64,000 bases of DNA, from positions 62,001 through 126,000 of the forward strand of contig CAZIFL010000001.1 in assembly GCA_964539095.1 (NCBI GenBank), in the 5' to 3' direction. Under the pieces are notes generated by a model. That model saw nothing but the letters and a program-made list of their open reading frames with translations. It had not been told where the DNA came from and ran no database searches. Positions within the stretch are counted from its first letter, which is position 1; each line of letters begins with the position of its first letter. The stretch comes from DAIPKP01 sp964539095 (GTDB lineage Bacteria > Synergistota > Synergistia > Synergistales > Aminiphilaceae). Shown piece by piece: positions 41,328-50,472 of this stretch. A program made the translations under genes and the position numbers.

Positions 41328-42269
41328 ATGGGAAAAAACTATGCTTATGCTAATCGCGCTCAAGGGTGTCTGCTCGGACAGCTCGCGGGGGACGCTTTGG
41401 GCAGTCTGGTGGAGTTTCAGCCCCACGAAGAGATTCGGCAGCGCTACCCCGAGGGAGTTCGGGAGCTGGCGGCGGGAGGTACATGGGATACCCTGGCAGG
41501 TCAGCCTACGGATGATTCCGAAATGGCTCTACTTCTTGCCCGGATGCTTGTGAAAACGGGATTCTACGACCCTCAGGCGGCTTTGAAGGAGTATCGCTAC
41601 TGGCTGGATTCTCATCCCTTTGACTGTGGCACCACCATCTCCGGAGCATTGCGGGGAATCCTTAACCCCCAGAGTCAGGCTAACGGAGCCATGATGCGCA
41701 TCAGCCCCCTCGGAATTTTCGGTGCCAAACATGAGTTGTCTCACGTGGCGGAATGGGCTGTACAGGATGCGGCACTTACACACCCCCACCCGCTCTGTCA
41801 GCAAGCAAATGCCCTCTTTGCCATGGGGATCGCCCACGGCATTGCTTCAGGATGTACACCTAAAGACCTCTACGAAAAGATGCAGGAGTGGGCGCAGCAG
41901 ATGCCGTTGGAACCGGCGCTACAGAAAGTTCTTGAGGAAGCAGCCCTGGCGCCTCCGAAGGACTATCTCCGGCATCAGGGTTGGGTGCTCATCGCCTTTC
42001 AGAATGCTCTCTGGCAGATGCTTCACGCTCCGAGTCTTGAAGAAGCGGTGGTGGATACGGTTATGCGGGGGGGAGATACGGATACCAACGCCGCCATTTG
42101 CGGAGCCATTATGGGGGCTCTCTACGGGCTGGATGCCATCCCATCCCGGTGGAGCCACCAGATTTTGAACTGTCGCCCCCAAGCGGGAGATCCCGGAGTT
42201 TACCGCCCCCGGCCGGAGTGTTTCTGGCCCGTGGATGCCCTGGAGTTGGCAGAAAAATTGCTAACATAA
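41328..42269 (+). CDS. ADP-ribosylglycohydrolase family protein
   Basis: Family members remove ADP-ribose from proteins, DNA or small molecules using a di-magnesium centre. The 313-aa protein shows the metal-binding motifs PTDDSEMALLLA (near residue 62), GAMMRISPLG and the C-terminal GGDTDTNAAICGAIMGALYG (residues ~245-263). There is no signal peptide. ATG 41328 follows AAGGAACAAAAAC. A methyltransferase gene follows after 55 bases. The substrate is unknown; no ADP-ribosyltransferase is visible in the window. Confidence 0.92.
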   Translation: MGKNYAYANRAQGCLLGQLAGDALGSLVEFQPHEEIRQRYPEGVRELAAGGTWDTLAGQPTDDSEMALLLARMLVKTGFYDPQAALKEYRYWLDSHPFDCGTTISGALRGILNPQSQANGAMMRISPLGIFGAKHELSHVAEWAVQDAALTHPHPLCQQANALFAMGIAHGIASGCTPKDLYEKMQEWAQQMPLEPALQKVLEEAALAPPKDYLRHQGWVLIAFQNALWQMLHAPSLEEAVVDTVMRGGDTDTNAAICGAIMGALYGLDAIPSRWSHQILNCRPQAGDPGVYRPRPECFWPVDALELAEKLLT

Positions 42270-42324
42270 CTGTAGTTTGCAGCACTTATATGCCGTTTTG
42301 ACGTGGAAAAATGGAGAAGCCCAG

Positions 42325-43086
42325 ATGGAAGATCTGCACATGCAGCTTTTGATTGATCTGCACAAGCAAAATCACAGGCAGGGCCCGGGAGGCGAGGAGG
42401 AGACGAGACAGGCTTTGAAGCTCGCTTCCCTTGACCCATCCCGCCCCCTGAAGATAGCGGATATCGGCTGTGGCACTGGGGCATCTACTCTCATTCTCGC
42501 TAAGGAGTTGGACGCCCATATAACCGCAGTGGATTTTCTGCCGGAGTTTCTCGAAGAACTACAGATCAGAGCCCGCTCTCGGGGGGTGGCAGAGAAGATT
42601 ACCACCCTAGAGTGTTCTATGGATGCCCTCCCTTTTGCGGATGAGGAATTTGACCTCATCTGGTCTGAGGGGGCCATTTACAACATGGGTTTTCAAGCGG
42701 GAATTGCTGCCTGGAGGCGCCTCCTCAAACCCGAGGGGAAGCTGGTGGTTTCCGAAATCACCTGGCTCACCGTAGCTCGTCCTAGGGAGATCGAATCTCA
42801 TTGGCAGAGAGAATACCCCGAGATTGACCTTGCCTCTGCAAAGATGCGAATCCTTGAGGAGCACGGCTATACTCCGGAGGGGTACTTCATCCTTCCTTCC
42901 CACTGCTGGCTGGAGCATTACTACCGCCCCATGCAGAGCTGCTTTGAGGCATTCCTTGAGCGTCACAGCGGAACCCCCCAGGCAAGAGATGTGGTGGGGG
43001 CGGAAGAGCGAGAAATGGCTCTCTACGAGAAGTACAACCCCTACTACAGCTATGGGGTCTACGTGGGGAAGAAGTGCCCATGGTAG
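42325..43086 (+). CDS. SAM-dependent methyltransferase (class I)
   Basis: This 253-aa Rossmann methyltransferase has motif I IADIGCGTGAST, the following acidic loop (AVDFLPEFL) and post-motif LKPEGKLVVSEITW. The substrate is unknown. ATG 42325 follows GGAGAAG; the in-frame TTG at 42277 is not supported by a ribosome site. It sits between ADP-ribosylglycohydrolase and iadA with gaps of 55-59 bases, so the three may share a transcript. Confidence 0.88.
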   Translation: MEDLHMQLLIDLHKQNHRQGPGGEEETRQALKLASLDPSRPLKIADIGCGTGASTLILAKELDAHITAVDFLPEFLEELQIRARSRGVAEKITTLECSMDALPFADEEFDLIWSEGAIYNMGFQAGIAAWRRLLKPEGKLVVSEITWLTVARPREIESHWQREYPEIDLASAKMRILEEHGYTPEGYFILPSHCWLEHYYRPMQSCFEAFLERHSGTPQARDVVGAEEREMALYEKYNPYYSYGVYVGKKCPW

Positions 43087-43145
43087 AGAGATAGCTAAGG
43101 AGCCGAAACGCTTTATCAATTTGCTTAAGGTTGAGGAGGAAGATT

Positions 43146-44330
43146 ATGTTTACACTTATCGAAAACGCCGAAGTCTACGCCCCGGAAGCTTTGGGAAGGA
43201 GGAGCATCCTCGTGGGAGGAGAAAAAATTCTCTGGATGGGGGAGTCTTTTGCAGCCCGGGAAACCCTGCCGAATCTTACCGTGATGGATGCTTCGGGATG
43301 TCTTGTGGTGCCAGGTTTTGTAGATAATCACGTGCATATTATCGGCGGAGGCGGGGAGGGAAGCTTTGCTACCCGAACCCCTGAAATTACTCTCTCAGAA
43401 CTTACCACTGCCGGGGTGACCTCAGTGATCGGTGTTTTGGGAACCGACTCTGTGAGCCGCCATACCTCAAGCTTGATCGCTAAGGCGCGGGCTCTCGAAG
43501 AAGAGGGGATCAGCGCCTGGGCTCTTTTGGGATCGTATCAGCTCCCCCTGCGCACCTTTTCGGGGCATGTTCAGGATGATCTTGTACTGTTGGATAAACT
43601 TATCGGTATTGGAGAGGTGGCCATCTCGGATCATCGTTCTTCCCAGCCCCTTCTGGAGGAGCTTATCAAAATAGGGGCGGTGGCCCATGTGGCGGGGATG
43701 CTCAGCGGCAAAGGCTGCTTGGTGAATGTGCATCTCGGAGACGGGCCGGGAAATCTGGATCTTCTCTTTGAGGTGGTGGCCCGATCAGAGCTTACCCTGG
43801 CGCAGTTTATTCCCACCCATCTGAACCGTAATCCCGAACTTTTCGAGGAGTCTCTCCGCTATGGCCTTGAGGGAGGCTATGTGGATGTTACCACCAGCAC
43901 AATCCCTCTTTTTCTGGAGGAGGGGGAGGTGAAGTGCAGCAAGGCTCTCAAGCGGTATCTTGATGCGGGCATTCCTGTGGAGCAGATATCTTTCAGCTCC
44001 GATGGACAGGGGAGCCTTCCCAACTTTGATACCCAGGGGAATTTCCAGGGGTTATCCGTGGGGAGCTGTAGCTCCGTATGGCCCGAGGTCCGAGATGCGG
44101 TATTTCAGGAGCATATCCCTCTGGAGACAGCTTTGAAGGTGATTACCTCTTCTCCCGCAGATCACTATCGCCTCCCCGCAAGAAAGGGGCATCTAGAGCC
44201 GGGAGGGGATGCGGATATGGTCTTCCTGGATAACTCTTCTCTGGGCATCCGTACCGTCATGGCTCGGGGAAAAATAATGGTGCATGAGGGGGAGCCGGTA
44301 GTTTTCGGCACTTTTGAGAGAAGATCCTGA
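43146..44330 (+). CDS. iadA: Isoaspartyl dipeptidase (M38 amidohydrolase)
   Basis: This enzyme cleaves beta-aspartyl dipeptides released from damaged proteins. The 394-aa amidohydrolase shows the first metal motif FVDNHVHIIGGGGEG, the GVTSVIGVLGTD segment, a VAISDHRSSQP motif and the later STIPLFLEEG and SSDGQGS segments typical of IadA. ATG 43146 follows GAGGAGG. The bridging residue of the metal centre cannot be settled from the sequence alone. It fits an amino-acid-using lifestyle. Confidence 0.88.
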   Translation: MFTLIENAEVYAPEALGRRSILVGGEKILWMGESFAARETLPNLTVMDASGCLVVPGFVDNHVHIIGGGGEGSFATRTPEITLSELTTAGVTSVIGVLGTDSVSRHTSSLIAKARALEEEGISAWALLGSYQLPLRTFSGHVQDDLVLLDKLIGIGEVAISDHRSSQPLLEELIKIGAVAHVAGMLSGKGCLVNVHLGDGPGNLDLLFEVVARSELTLAQFIPTHLNRNPELFEESLRYGLEGGYVDVTTSTIPLFLEEGEVKCSKALKRYLDAGIPVEQISFSSDGQGSLPNFDTQGNFQGLSVGSCSSVWPEVRDAVFQEHIPLETALKVITSSPADHYRLPARKGHLEPGGDADMVFLDNSSLGIRTVMARGKIMVHEGEPVVFGTFERRS

Positions 44331-44386
44331 GCTTTCGCCTCCGAAAATTTTTTGCCTTCAGAATATCCTTTCCTGTAAAGAATCTT

Positions 44387-44414
44387 TTGGACTCTCTTTC
44401 GGATGTGGTAGAAT
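44387..44414 (+). promoter_or_regulatory. Promoter of lepA
   Basis: TTGGAC (44387-44392), a 16-bp spacer and TAGAAT (44409-44414) with TGG directly before it (extended -10). It lies inside the open frame upstream of TTG 44453, which argues for that later start. Confidence 0.7.
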
Positions 44415-44452
44415 CTGCGGGCATTCCTAAAATAGGTGAAGAGGTGTTTCCC

Positions 44453-46261
44453 TTGGATTCTCAGCACATAAGAAATTTTTGTATCATCGCCCATGTGGAC
44501 CACGGAAAATCCACGTTGGCAGATCGGCTTTTGGAAAAAACCGAGACCGTAACGTCCCGGAATATGAAGGAGCAGTTTCTCGACTCTCTGGAGCTTGAGA
44601 GGGAACGGGGCATTACCATAAAGCTCGTGCCGGTACGCATGAAATATACCGCCAAGGACGGGCATGTCTATCAGCTCAATCTTATCGATACCCCTGGGCA
44701 CGTAGATTTCAGCTACGAAGTTTCCCGCTCCCTAGCGGCGTGCGAGGGGGCTCTTCTTGTGGTGGATGCCGCCCAGGGGGTAGAAGCCCAGACCATGGCC
44801 AACGCCTATCTTGCGGTAGATCAGGAGCTGGAGCTTCTTCCTATAATCAATAAGATTGATCTTCCTTCGGCGCAGCCTGAAAAGGTGGCGGAGGAGATTC
44901 ATGAGCTTATCGGTATTGATACGGATAATCTCATTCTCTGCAGTGCCAAGGATGGCAGAGGAATCGAAGATATCCTTGAAAGTATAGTTCGTAACGTCCC
45001 CCCCCCTCGGGGAAATCCCCAAAAACCTTTGCAGGCCCTTATCTTCGATTCTATCTACGACAACTACCGGGGGGTTGTCTGCTACATCCGGGTGGTGGAG
45101 GGAACGCTGCGTAAGGGGGATGCCATCACCTTCATGGCTCAGGGGAAACGGGGAGAGGTGGAGGAGCTTGGCGTCTTTTCTCCCGGCATGGTTCCCGTGG
45201 AGGTTCTTCAGGCAGGAGAGGTGGGGTACGTTATCACCAACATGAAATCCCTGGAAGAGGCTCGGGTGGGAGATACGGTCACCTCTGCCGTGACTCCCGC
45301 TCCGAAAGCCCTTCCGGGATACAAACGGGTGAAGCCCGTAGTCTTCTGCGGTTTCTATCCCTTGGAGCGGGAAGACTATCCCCATCTTCGCGATGCTCTG
45401 GAAAAGCTTACCCTCAACGACAGCGCCATTGAGTTTATCCCCGAAACCTCCACTGCGCTTGGTTTCGGCTTCCGTTGCGGCTTTCTGGGATTGCTTCACA
45501 TGGACATTGCCAAGGAGAGGCTGCGGAGAGAGTACGGAGTAGATCTGGTGGCCACCACACCGAACGTTGTCTACCAGATCCAGAAGACTAACGGGGAGGT
45601 TGTCGAAGTGCATCGCCCCTCGGACTTTCCTCCGCTGGGTGAGATTGAGGAGATCCGGGAGCCCTATATTCGCCTCACTACCTTTCTTCCTCCGGACTAC
45701 GTAGGGAAGGTGATGCAGCTCTGTCAGGATAAGCGAGGGGTTTTCAAATCTATGGACTACATCACCCCCGAGCGGGTTCGCCTTGTCTATGAGGTCCCTC
45801 TTGCGGAGTTTATCTTTGATTTTCACGACAAGCTCAAATCGCTCTCCCGAGGGTATGCCTCTCTCGACTACGAACATATCGGCTTCTTTCCGGGGGCCTT
45901 GGAGAAGGTCGATATCCTTATCGCCTCGGAGTCCATGGATGCCTTTTCCTTTATCTGCCACAGGGATTTTGCCTATCGGCGGGGGCTTGCGGTGACACGA
46001 GCCCTTAAAGAACTGATCCCCCGGCAGCTTTTTGAAGTTCCCATCCAGGCAAGCATCGGTAAAAAGGTTATCGTGCGACAGAATATAAAGGCTCTCCGAA
46101 AAGATGTGCTCGCCAAGTGCTACGGTGGAGATATTACGAGAAAGCGAAAGCTGTTGGAGAAGCAGAAGGAAGGAAAACGAAAGATGAAGATGATCGGTCG
46201 GGTTTCCATTCCTCAAGAAGCCTTTCTCGCCTTTCTCAAGGTGGATGACGACGAATCCTGA
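44453..46261 (+). CDS. lepA: Elongation factor 4 (LepA)
   Basis: LepA is a ribosomal GTPase linked to 30S assembly and back-translocation. The 602-aa protein starts, with TTG at 44453, as MDSQHIRNFCIIAHVDHGKST, the standard family N-terminus. A GAGGTG is 7 bases upstream. The G-domain motifs (AHVDHGKST, DTPGHVDF, NKIDL), domain II and the C-terminal LepA-specific part (RRKLLEKQKEGKRKMK-like end) are all present. The frame is open back to 44387, but the promoter lies there. Confidence 0.96.
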   Translation: MDSQHIRNFCIIAHVDHGKSTLADRLLEKTETVTSRNMKEQFLDSLELERERGITIKLVPVRMKYTAKDGHVYQLNLIDTPGHVDFSYEVSRSLAACEGALLVVDAAQGVEAQTMANAYLAVDQELELLPIINKIDLPSAQPEKVAEEIHELIGIDTDNLILCSAKDGRGIEDILESIVRNVPPPRGNPQKPLQALIFDSIYDNYRGVVCYIRVVEGTLRKGDAITFMAQGKRGEVEELGVFSPGMVPVEVLQAGEVGYVITNMKSLEEARVGDTVTSAVTPAPKALPGYKRVKPVVFCGFYPLEREDYPHLRDALEKLTLNDSAIEFIPETSTALGFGFRCGFLGLLHMDIAKERLRREYGVDLVATTPNVVYQIQKTNGEVVEVHRPSDFPPLGEIEEIREPYIRLTTFLPPDYVGKVMQLCQDKRGVFKSMDYITPERVRLVYEVPLAEFIFDFHDKLKSLSRGYASLDYEHIGFFPGALEKVDILIASESMDAFSFICHRDFAYRRGLAVTRALKELIPRQLFEVPIQASIGKKVIVRQNIKALRKDVLAKCYGGDITRKRKLLEKQKEGKRKMKMIGRVSIPQEAFLAFLKVDDDES

Positions 46262-46278
46262 TCTGCTGTCTCTTTCCC

Positions 46279-46326
46279 TGCGGGGGGCTATGGAAGGAAA
46301 TCCATGGTCCCCCGCATCTTTTTTGG
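46279..46326. terminator. Terminator between lepA and yedF
   Basis: TGCGGGGG (46279-46286) pairs with CCCCCGCA (46309-46316). A wobble pair and an inner stem CTATGGA/TCCATGG extend it to about 16 pairs, and TCTTTTTT follows on the plus strand. Confidence 0.85.
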
Positions 46327-46333
46327 TTCTTTC

Positions 46334-46936
46334 CTAGGGAATGCTTATGACCCGGGAGGCGTAGATCATGGCCTCGGTGATATCGAACATGTTCGAGATG
46401 GTTCCTGCTCCGATCTGTTTGGTAATGCCAAAGTGATTCGTGCAGGTGCCGCAGACGAGAAGCTCCACTCCCTGATGAAGCATCTTTTCGAGACTCTCCA
46501 GGGTGGAGGATCCCAGCTCCGCAAGGTATACCCCTTCGTTCATGAGAATAATGCTCTTGGGTAACCGCTCTTTTTCTGCTATGGTACTTAGAAATCCCTT
46601 TATGAGGACTTCTCCGAGATCCGGATCCGCTCCTCCCAGAATACGGTGGCATATGACGAGGACAAAGTCTTCTCCGGGCTTCTGTGAAGGCTCTTCCAGG
46701 GGACATCTTTCCACCTCCGCTTGAGGAACGCTGTTTCGGGAGGCCTTGAGAGTGATGCCAGGGTTCCCCGGCTCCCTGGAGAAGGAAAAGCCGGATTTTT
46801 CGAGAAGGCGCCCCACATTCTGCGCCGGGATATCTGAATCCACGATCACTGTAAAGTTTTCATGACCCTCGTCGATAGCTTTTTTAGTGAGTATCACTGG
46901 CTGGGGGCAGTTTTTTCCGCGGGCATCAATCAGCAT
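46334..46936 (-). CDS. yedF: Selenium-metabolism protein YedF (TusA + DsrE-like)
   Basis: The 200-aa protein has an N-terminal TusA-like domain (IDARGKNCPQPVILTKKA, with the Cys-Pro-x-Pro motif) and a C-terminal DsrE/F-like domain (LVICHRILGGADPDLG... GTCTNHFG). This architecture belongs to the sulfurtransferase-like selenium metabolism protein YedF. It is divergent from selA with a 169-base shared promoter region that includes TATAAT at 47020-47025. Direct role: probably handling of selenium or sulfur as persulfide (inference). Confidence 0.9.
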   Translation of the reverse strand: MLIDARGKNCPQPVILTKKAIDEGHENFTVIVDSDIPAQNVGRLLEKSGFSFSREPGNPGITLKASRNSVPQAEVERCPLEEPSQKPGEDFVLVICHRILGGADPDLGEVLIKGFLSTIAEKERLPKSIILMNEGVYLAELGSSTLESLEKMLHQGVELLVCGTCTNHFGITKQIGAGTISNMFDITEAMIYASRVISIP

Positions 46937-47105
46937 GACAGACCAACTCCTCTTTTATGGAAAATTTTGATAGAACGTATGGTGGTAAACTGCTCCAAGA
47001 ATACAGGAAAAAACAGTATTATAATAGCCGTAGTTTTTGAGATAAAGGTTTTTTGGGGAACGGGAATGTGACGGAAAACGTTATTTTGTGAACGGGGTGG
47101 TTTTT

Positions 47106-48500
47106 TTGCTTGATGCATCGAGACGGGCTCTTTTACGGAAGATTCCTTCCATGGATGAGATCCTTGCTGCAGACTGGGTGATTCACGCAGAAGCAGCTAT
47201 AGGGCGCGAGGCTGTGAAAAGCATTATCGCTGAGGTGATCGGCTATGCACGCCAGAAGATCCGGCAGGGAGAGATGGAAGATCTTTCGGTGGAATCTCTT
47301 CTTAAAGAGGCGGAACTCCTCTGCATGCGCCGGAGTGTTCCCCAGCTGATCCCCCTTATCAATACCACGGGGGTTGTGGTACACACCAATCTGGGGCGAT
47401 CCCTTCTTCATCCTGAAGCGGTGGAGGCAGTGTGCCGGATCGCTTCCCAGTACAACACTCTGGAATATGATCTTCAGGAGGGTGAGCGGGGAAACCGACA
47501 TGCTCACGTGGAGTGGCTTTTCTGCCAGCTTACGGGGGCGGACGCAGCTCTGGTGGTGAACAATAACGCCGGAGCGGTGCTTCTGGCCCTTACGGCTCTG
47601 GCTCAGGGGAGGGAGGCTGTAGTCTCCCGTGGAGAGCTTGTAGAGATCGGGGGCTCCTTCCGGATTCCCGAAATCATGTCTCTCTCGGGGGCAAAGATGG
47701 TAGAGGTGGGTACCACCAATCGAACCCACCTGAAGGATTATATCCAGGCCCTCACGGAAGAGACCGCGCTCCTTCTCAAGGTGCACCCTTCGAATTTCAA
47801 AATTTTGGGTTTTTCTTCCTCAGTGCCCCGGGAAGAGCTTGCCGCCCTGGCCCGAGAAAAGGACTGCATATTCATGGAGGATCTCGGGAGCGGTACCCTT
47901 ATTGATCTTTCCCCCCTCTGTGGCTCTCAGGAGCCTTCCGTTCGCAGCTGCATAGCTCAGGGGGTGGATATGGTAACCTTCTCGGGGGATAAGCTTCTCG
48001 GAGGCCCCCAGGGAGGAATTATCGTGGGCCGGGTTGCTCTAGTGGAGAAGTTGCGACGGCACCCCCTCTATCGGGCTCTTCGGGTGGATAAGATGACCCT
48101 CGCAGCTCTGGAGGCCACGTTGCGGCTTTATCTCACGAAGAGGGAGATGGAGGTCCCTACCCTTGCCATGATGAGCATTTCAGAAGAGACGCTTCAAGAG
48201 CGAGGGGAGGAGCTTCGGCAGAAGTTGGAGGGGGCCGTCCCCTATCTTCGTGCCGAGCTAGTTTCGACAGAGGATACCATCGGAGGGGGCTCTTTTCCCG
48301 GAACCACCCTGAGGGGCTTTGGAGTTGCCCTTACATATCCGGGACTTTCCCCGGCACTCTTTCAAAAGCGTCTGCGCTCTGCGTCATTTCCCGTTATCTC
48401 GGTAGTTCGAGAAAATGCTCTTATTCTTCACATGCGCACTCTTTTGCCCGAACAGATAGATCTTCTCGTCCAGAGTGTTAAGGAGGGTGTATTCTCATGA
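47106..48500 (+). CDS. selA: L-seryl-tRNA(Sec) selenium transferase
   Basis: SelA converts Ser-tRNA(Sec) to Sec-tRNA(Sec) with selenophosphate. The 464-aa PLP enzyme shows INTTGVVVHTNLGRSLL, the GNRHAHVE segment and the PLP lysine in FSGDKLLGGPQGG. Start: TTG 47106 has GGGGTGG upstream; GTG 47088 gives a 6-residue longer protein and has a weaker site. It ends in an ATGA overlap with selB. The selC gene for tRNA-Sec is not seen in this window. Confidence 0.95.
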   Translation: MLDASRRALLRKIPSMDEILAADWVIHAEAAIGREAVKSIIAEVIGYARQKIRQGEMEDLSVESLLKEAELLCMRRSVPQLIPLINTTGVVVHTNLGRSLLHPEAVEAVCRIASQYNTLEYDLQEGERGNRHAHVEWLFCQLTGADAALVVNNNAGAVLLALTALAQGREAVVSRGELVEIGGSFRIPEIMSLSGAKMVEVGTTNRTHLKDYIQALTEETALLLKVHPSNFKILGFSSSVPREELAALAREKDCIFMEDLGSGTLIDLSPLCGSQEPSVRSCIAQGVDMVTFSGDKLLGGPQGGIIVGRVALVEKLRRHPLYRALRVDKMTLAALEATLRLYLTKREMEVPTLAMMSISEETLQERGEELRQKLEGAVPYLRAELVSTEDTIGGGSFPGTTLRGFGVALTYPGLSPALFQKRLRSASFPVISVVRENALILHMRTLLPEQIDLLVQSVKEGVFS

Positions 48501-50455
48501 CAGATATCCCTGAAAATGCCTCTTCCTCGGCGGAGTATCCCTTTGTTCTCGGTACTGCCGGGCATATTGATCACGGTAAGACCACCCTGGTAAAGGCTCT
48601 CACTGGACATGACTGCGACCGCCTGAAAGAGGAAAAAAAACGGGGCATCACCATCGAACTCGGCTTTGCTCCTCTTACCCTTCCGGATGGAACCGTGATC
48701 AGCGTCGTGGATGTGCCAGGGCATGAGCGGTTTATACGTCAGATGGTGGCCGGGGCTGCAGGCATACAGGGGGTTCTCCTGGTGGTTGCCGCTGATGAGG
48801 GGGTTATGCCCCAGACTCGGGAACATCTGGATATTCTTACCCTTCTCGGGATCTCCCACGGCGTTGTAGCTCTTACAAAAAAAGACCTCGTGGACGAGGA
48901 GATGCTTGATCTGGCGACGGAGGATGTGCAGAATGCCGTGAAGGGGACCTTTTTGGAGAATGCTCCTTTGGTGCCTCTCTCTTCCCACACGGGGGAGGGA
49001 CTTCCGGACCTCCTCCAAGAGCTTGGGAAGATGGTGCGTCATGCCCCCTCCCGATCTCTTCAGAGCATCTTTTTCTACCCCATTGATCGGGTCTTTCCCA
49101 AACAGGGTTTTGGTACCGTGGTGACCGGCACAGCATGGGGAGGAAGCGTTTATGCCGGGGATGAACTGCAGGCTCTTCCCAGGGGAGATCTGTTCCGTGT
49201 ACGCGGATTGCAGGTACATAACCTTGAGGTCTCTCAGGCGGTGGGGGGGCAGCGGATTGCGATCAACCTCTCAGGAGCCAAAGGGGATATGCTAGAGCGG
49301 GGGGATGTGCTTGCTCCCCCGGAGATTCTCGTCCCTTCTCAATGCTGTAACGTCATGCTTCAGGTACTTGCTTCTTCGGGAGACCGAGTGGAGCACTGGC
49401 AGAGAGTGCATGTGCACATGGGAACTTCTGAAAGCATAGGGCGCCTTGTTTTTTTTGATCGCAAAGAGGCCACCCCCGGAGACGTTCTGCCGGCACAACT
49501 TGTTTTGGAAACACCTCAATCCATGCTACGAGGGCAGCGCTTTATTCTGCGGAGCTATAGCCCAGTCCGTACGATAGCCGGGGGAGAAGTGGTGCTCCCC
49601 TATGGAAAGAAACCCCGAGGGAGTAGAGATCGTCAGAGACAAAAAATCTTTACGGAAGAACTCCAAAAAAGCATGCATTCTCCGAAGAAATATCTCTTAA
49701 GATATCTTGAAGAAATGGGGTGCCTTGAGGAAAAGGTTGGTCTTTCCGCTCTTCAGATACCCCCAAGAGATTTTCAGAACCTTATAGTAAATCTTAAAAA
49801 AACAAACGATCTTTATGTCTTCGGAGAAAAGAACGCTCTTCTGGTGTCAAAAAACTTCATGGATCAGAGGGGAAAAGCACTAGAAGAGGAGCTTGTCCAA
49901 AGGTATGCTCAGGAAAAGGGTCTCCGAGGAGTGCCGTTCGAAAAACTTCTCGCCCCCTCCTTTCCAATAAAAGAGCCGCGCGTACTTCGGCTGGTGGCGG
50001 AGGAGCTGGTTCGGCAGAGAGAGAAACTTTTGCTTCAGGAGGATCTTTTCCGTCATGTGGACTGTACCCATAACCTTGCTGCCCTCTACGAGGAAAAGCT
50101 CCCCCTTCTTCTCGATTTCTGCCGTCGTCAGGGGATGCAGTTCCCTCTGGTAGAAGAAGTTTGTAGCGAACTGGGCCTTTCGGATAAGGATCTGAAAGGG
50201 CTTCTCGGAGAGGCGAAATCCTCTGGAGAGATTGCTCTTATCGGCGAGAACATGGTTCTCTCCAGATTTCAGGAAGAGTCCGTTCTCGCTGCTCTTGAGG
50301 GGTTTTCCGGAGCCTTTACCCTCTCAGAGGTGCGCGATACATTTGAAAGCTCTCGAAAATATATGCTTCCTCTCTTAGAGTACCTGGATAGCCGGGGGTA
50401 TACTCGGAGAGTAGGGGATAAACGGATTCTCCGGAAGAGATCCCGGGAATCCTGA
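48497..50455 (+). CDS. selB: Selenocysteine-specific elongation factor SelB
   Basis: SelB delivers Sec-tRNA to UGA with a SECIS hairpin. The 652-aa protein has the GTPase motifs GTAGHIDHGKTTL, DVPGHERF and TKKDL, domains II/III, then the four winged-helix repeats that bind SECIS (residues ~390-640). ATG 48497 overlaps the selA TGA. ispE starts 18 bases downstream, a close but unrelated junction. Confidence 0.96.
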   Translation: MTDIPENASSSAEYPFVLGTAGHIDHGKTTLVKALTGHDCDRLKEEKKRGITIELGFAPLTLPDGTVISVVDVPGHERFIRQMVAGAAGIQGVLLVVAADEGVMPQTREHLDILTLLGISHGVVALTKKDLVDEEMLDLATEDVQNAVKGTFLENAPLVPLSSHTGEGLPDLLQELGKMVRHAPSRSLQSIFFYPIDRVFPKQGFGTVVTGTAWGGSVYAGDELQALPRGDLFRVRGLQVHNLEVSQAVGGQRIAINLSGAKGDMLERGDVLAPPEILVPSQCCNVMLQVLASSGDRVEHWQRVHVHMGTSESIGRLVFFDRKEATPGDVLPAQLVLETPQSMLRGQRFILRSYSPVRTIAGGEVVLPYGKKPRGSRDRQRQKIFTEELQKSMHSPKKYLLRYLEEMGCLEEKVGLSALQIPPRDFQNLIVNLKKTNDLYVFGEKNALLVSKNFMDQRGKALEEELVQRYAQEKGLRGVPFEKLLAPSFPIKEPRVLRLVAEELVRQREKLLLQEDLFRHVDCTHNLAALYEEKLPLLLDFCRRQGMQFPLVEEVCSELGLSDKDLKGLLGEAKSSGEIALIGENMVLSRFQEESVLAALEGFSGAFTLSEVRDTFESSRKYMLPLLEYLDSRGYTRRVGDKRILRKRSRES

Positions 50456-50472
50456 GATCAAGGAGTATTTTT

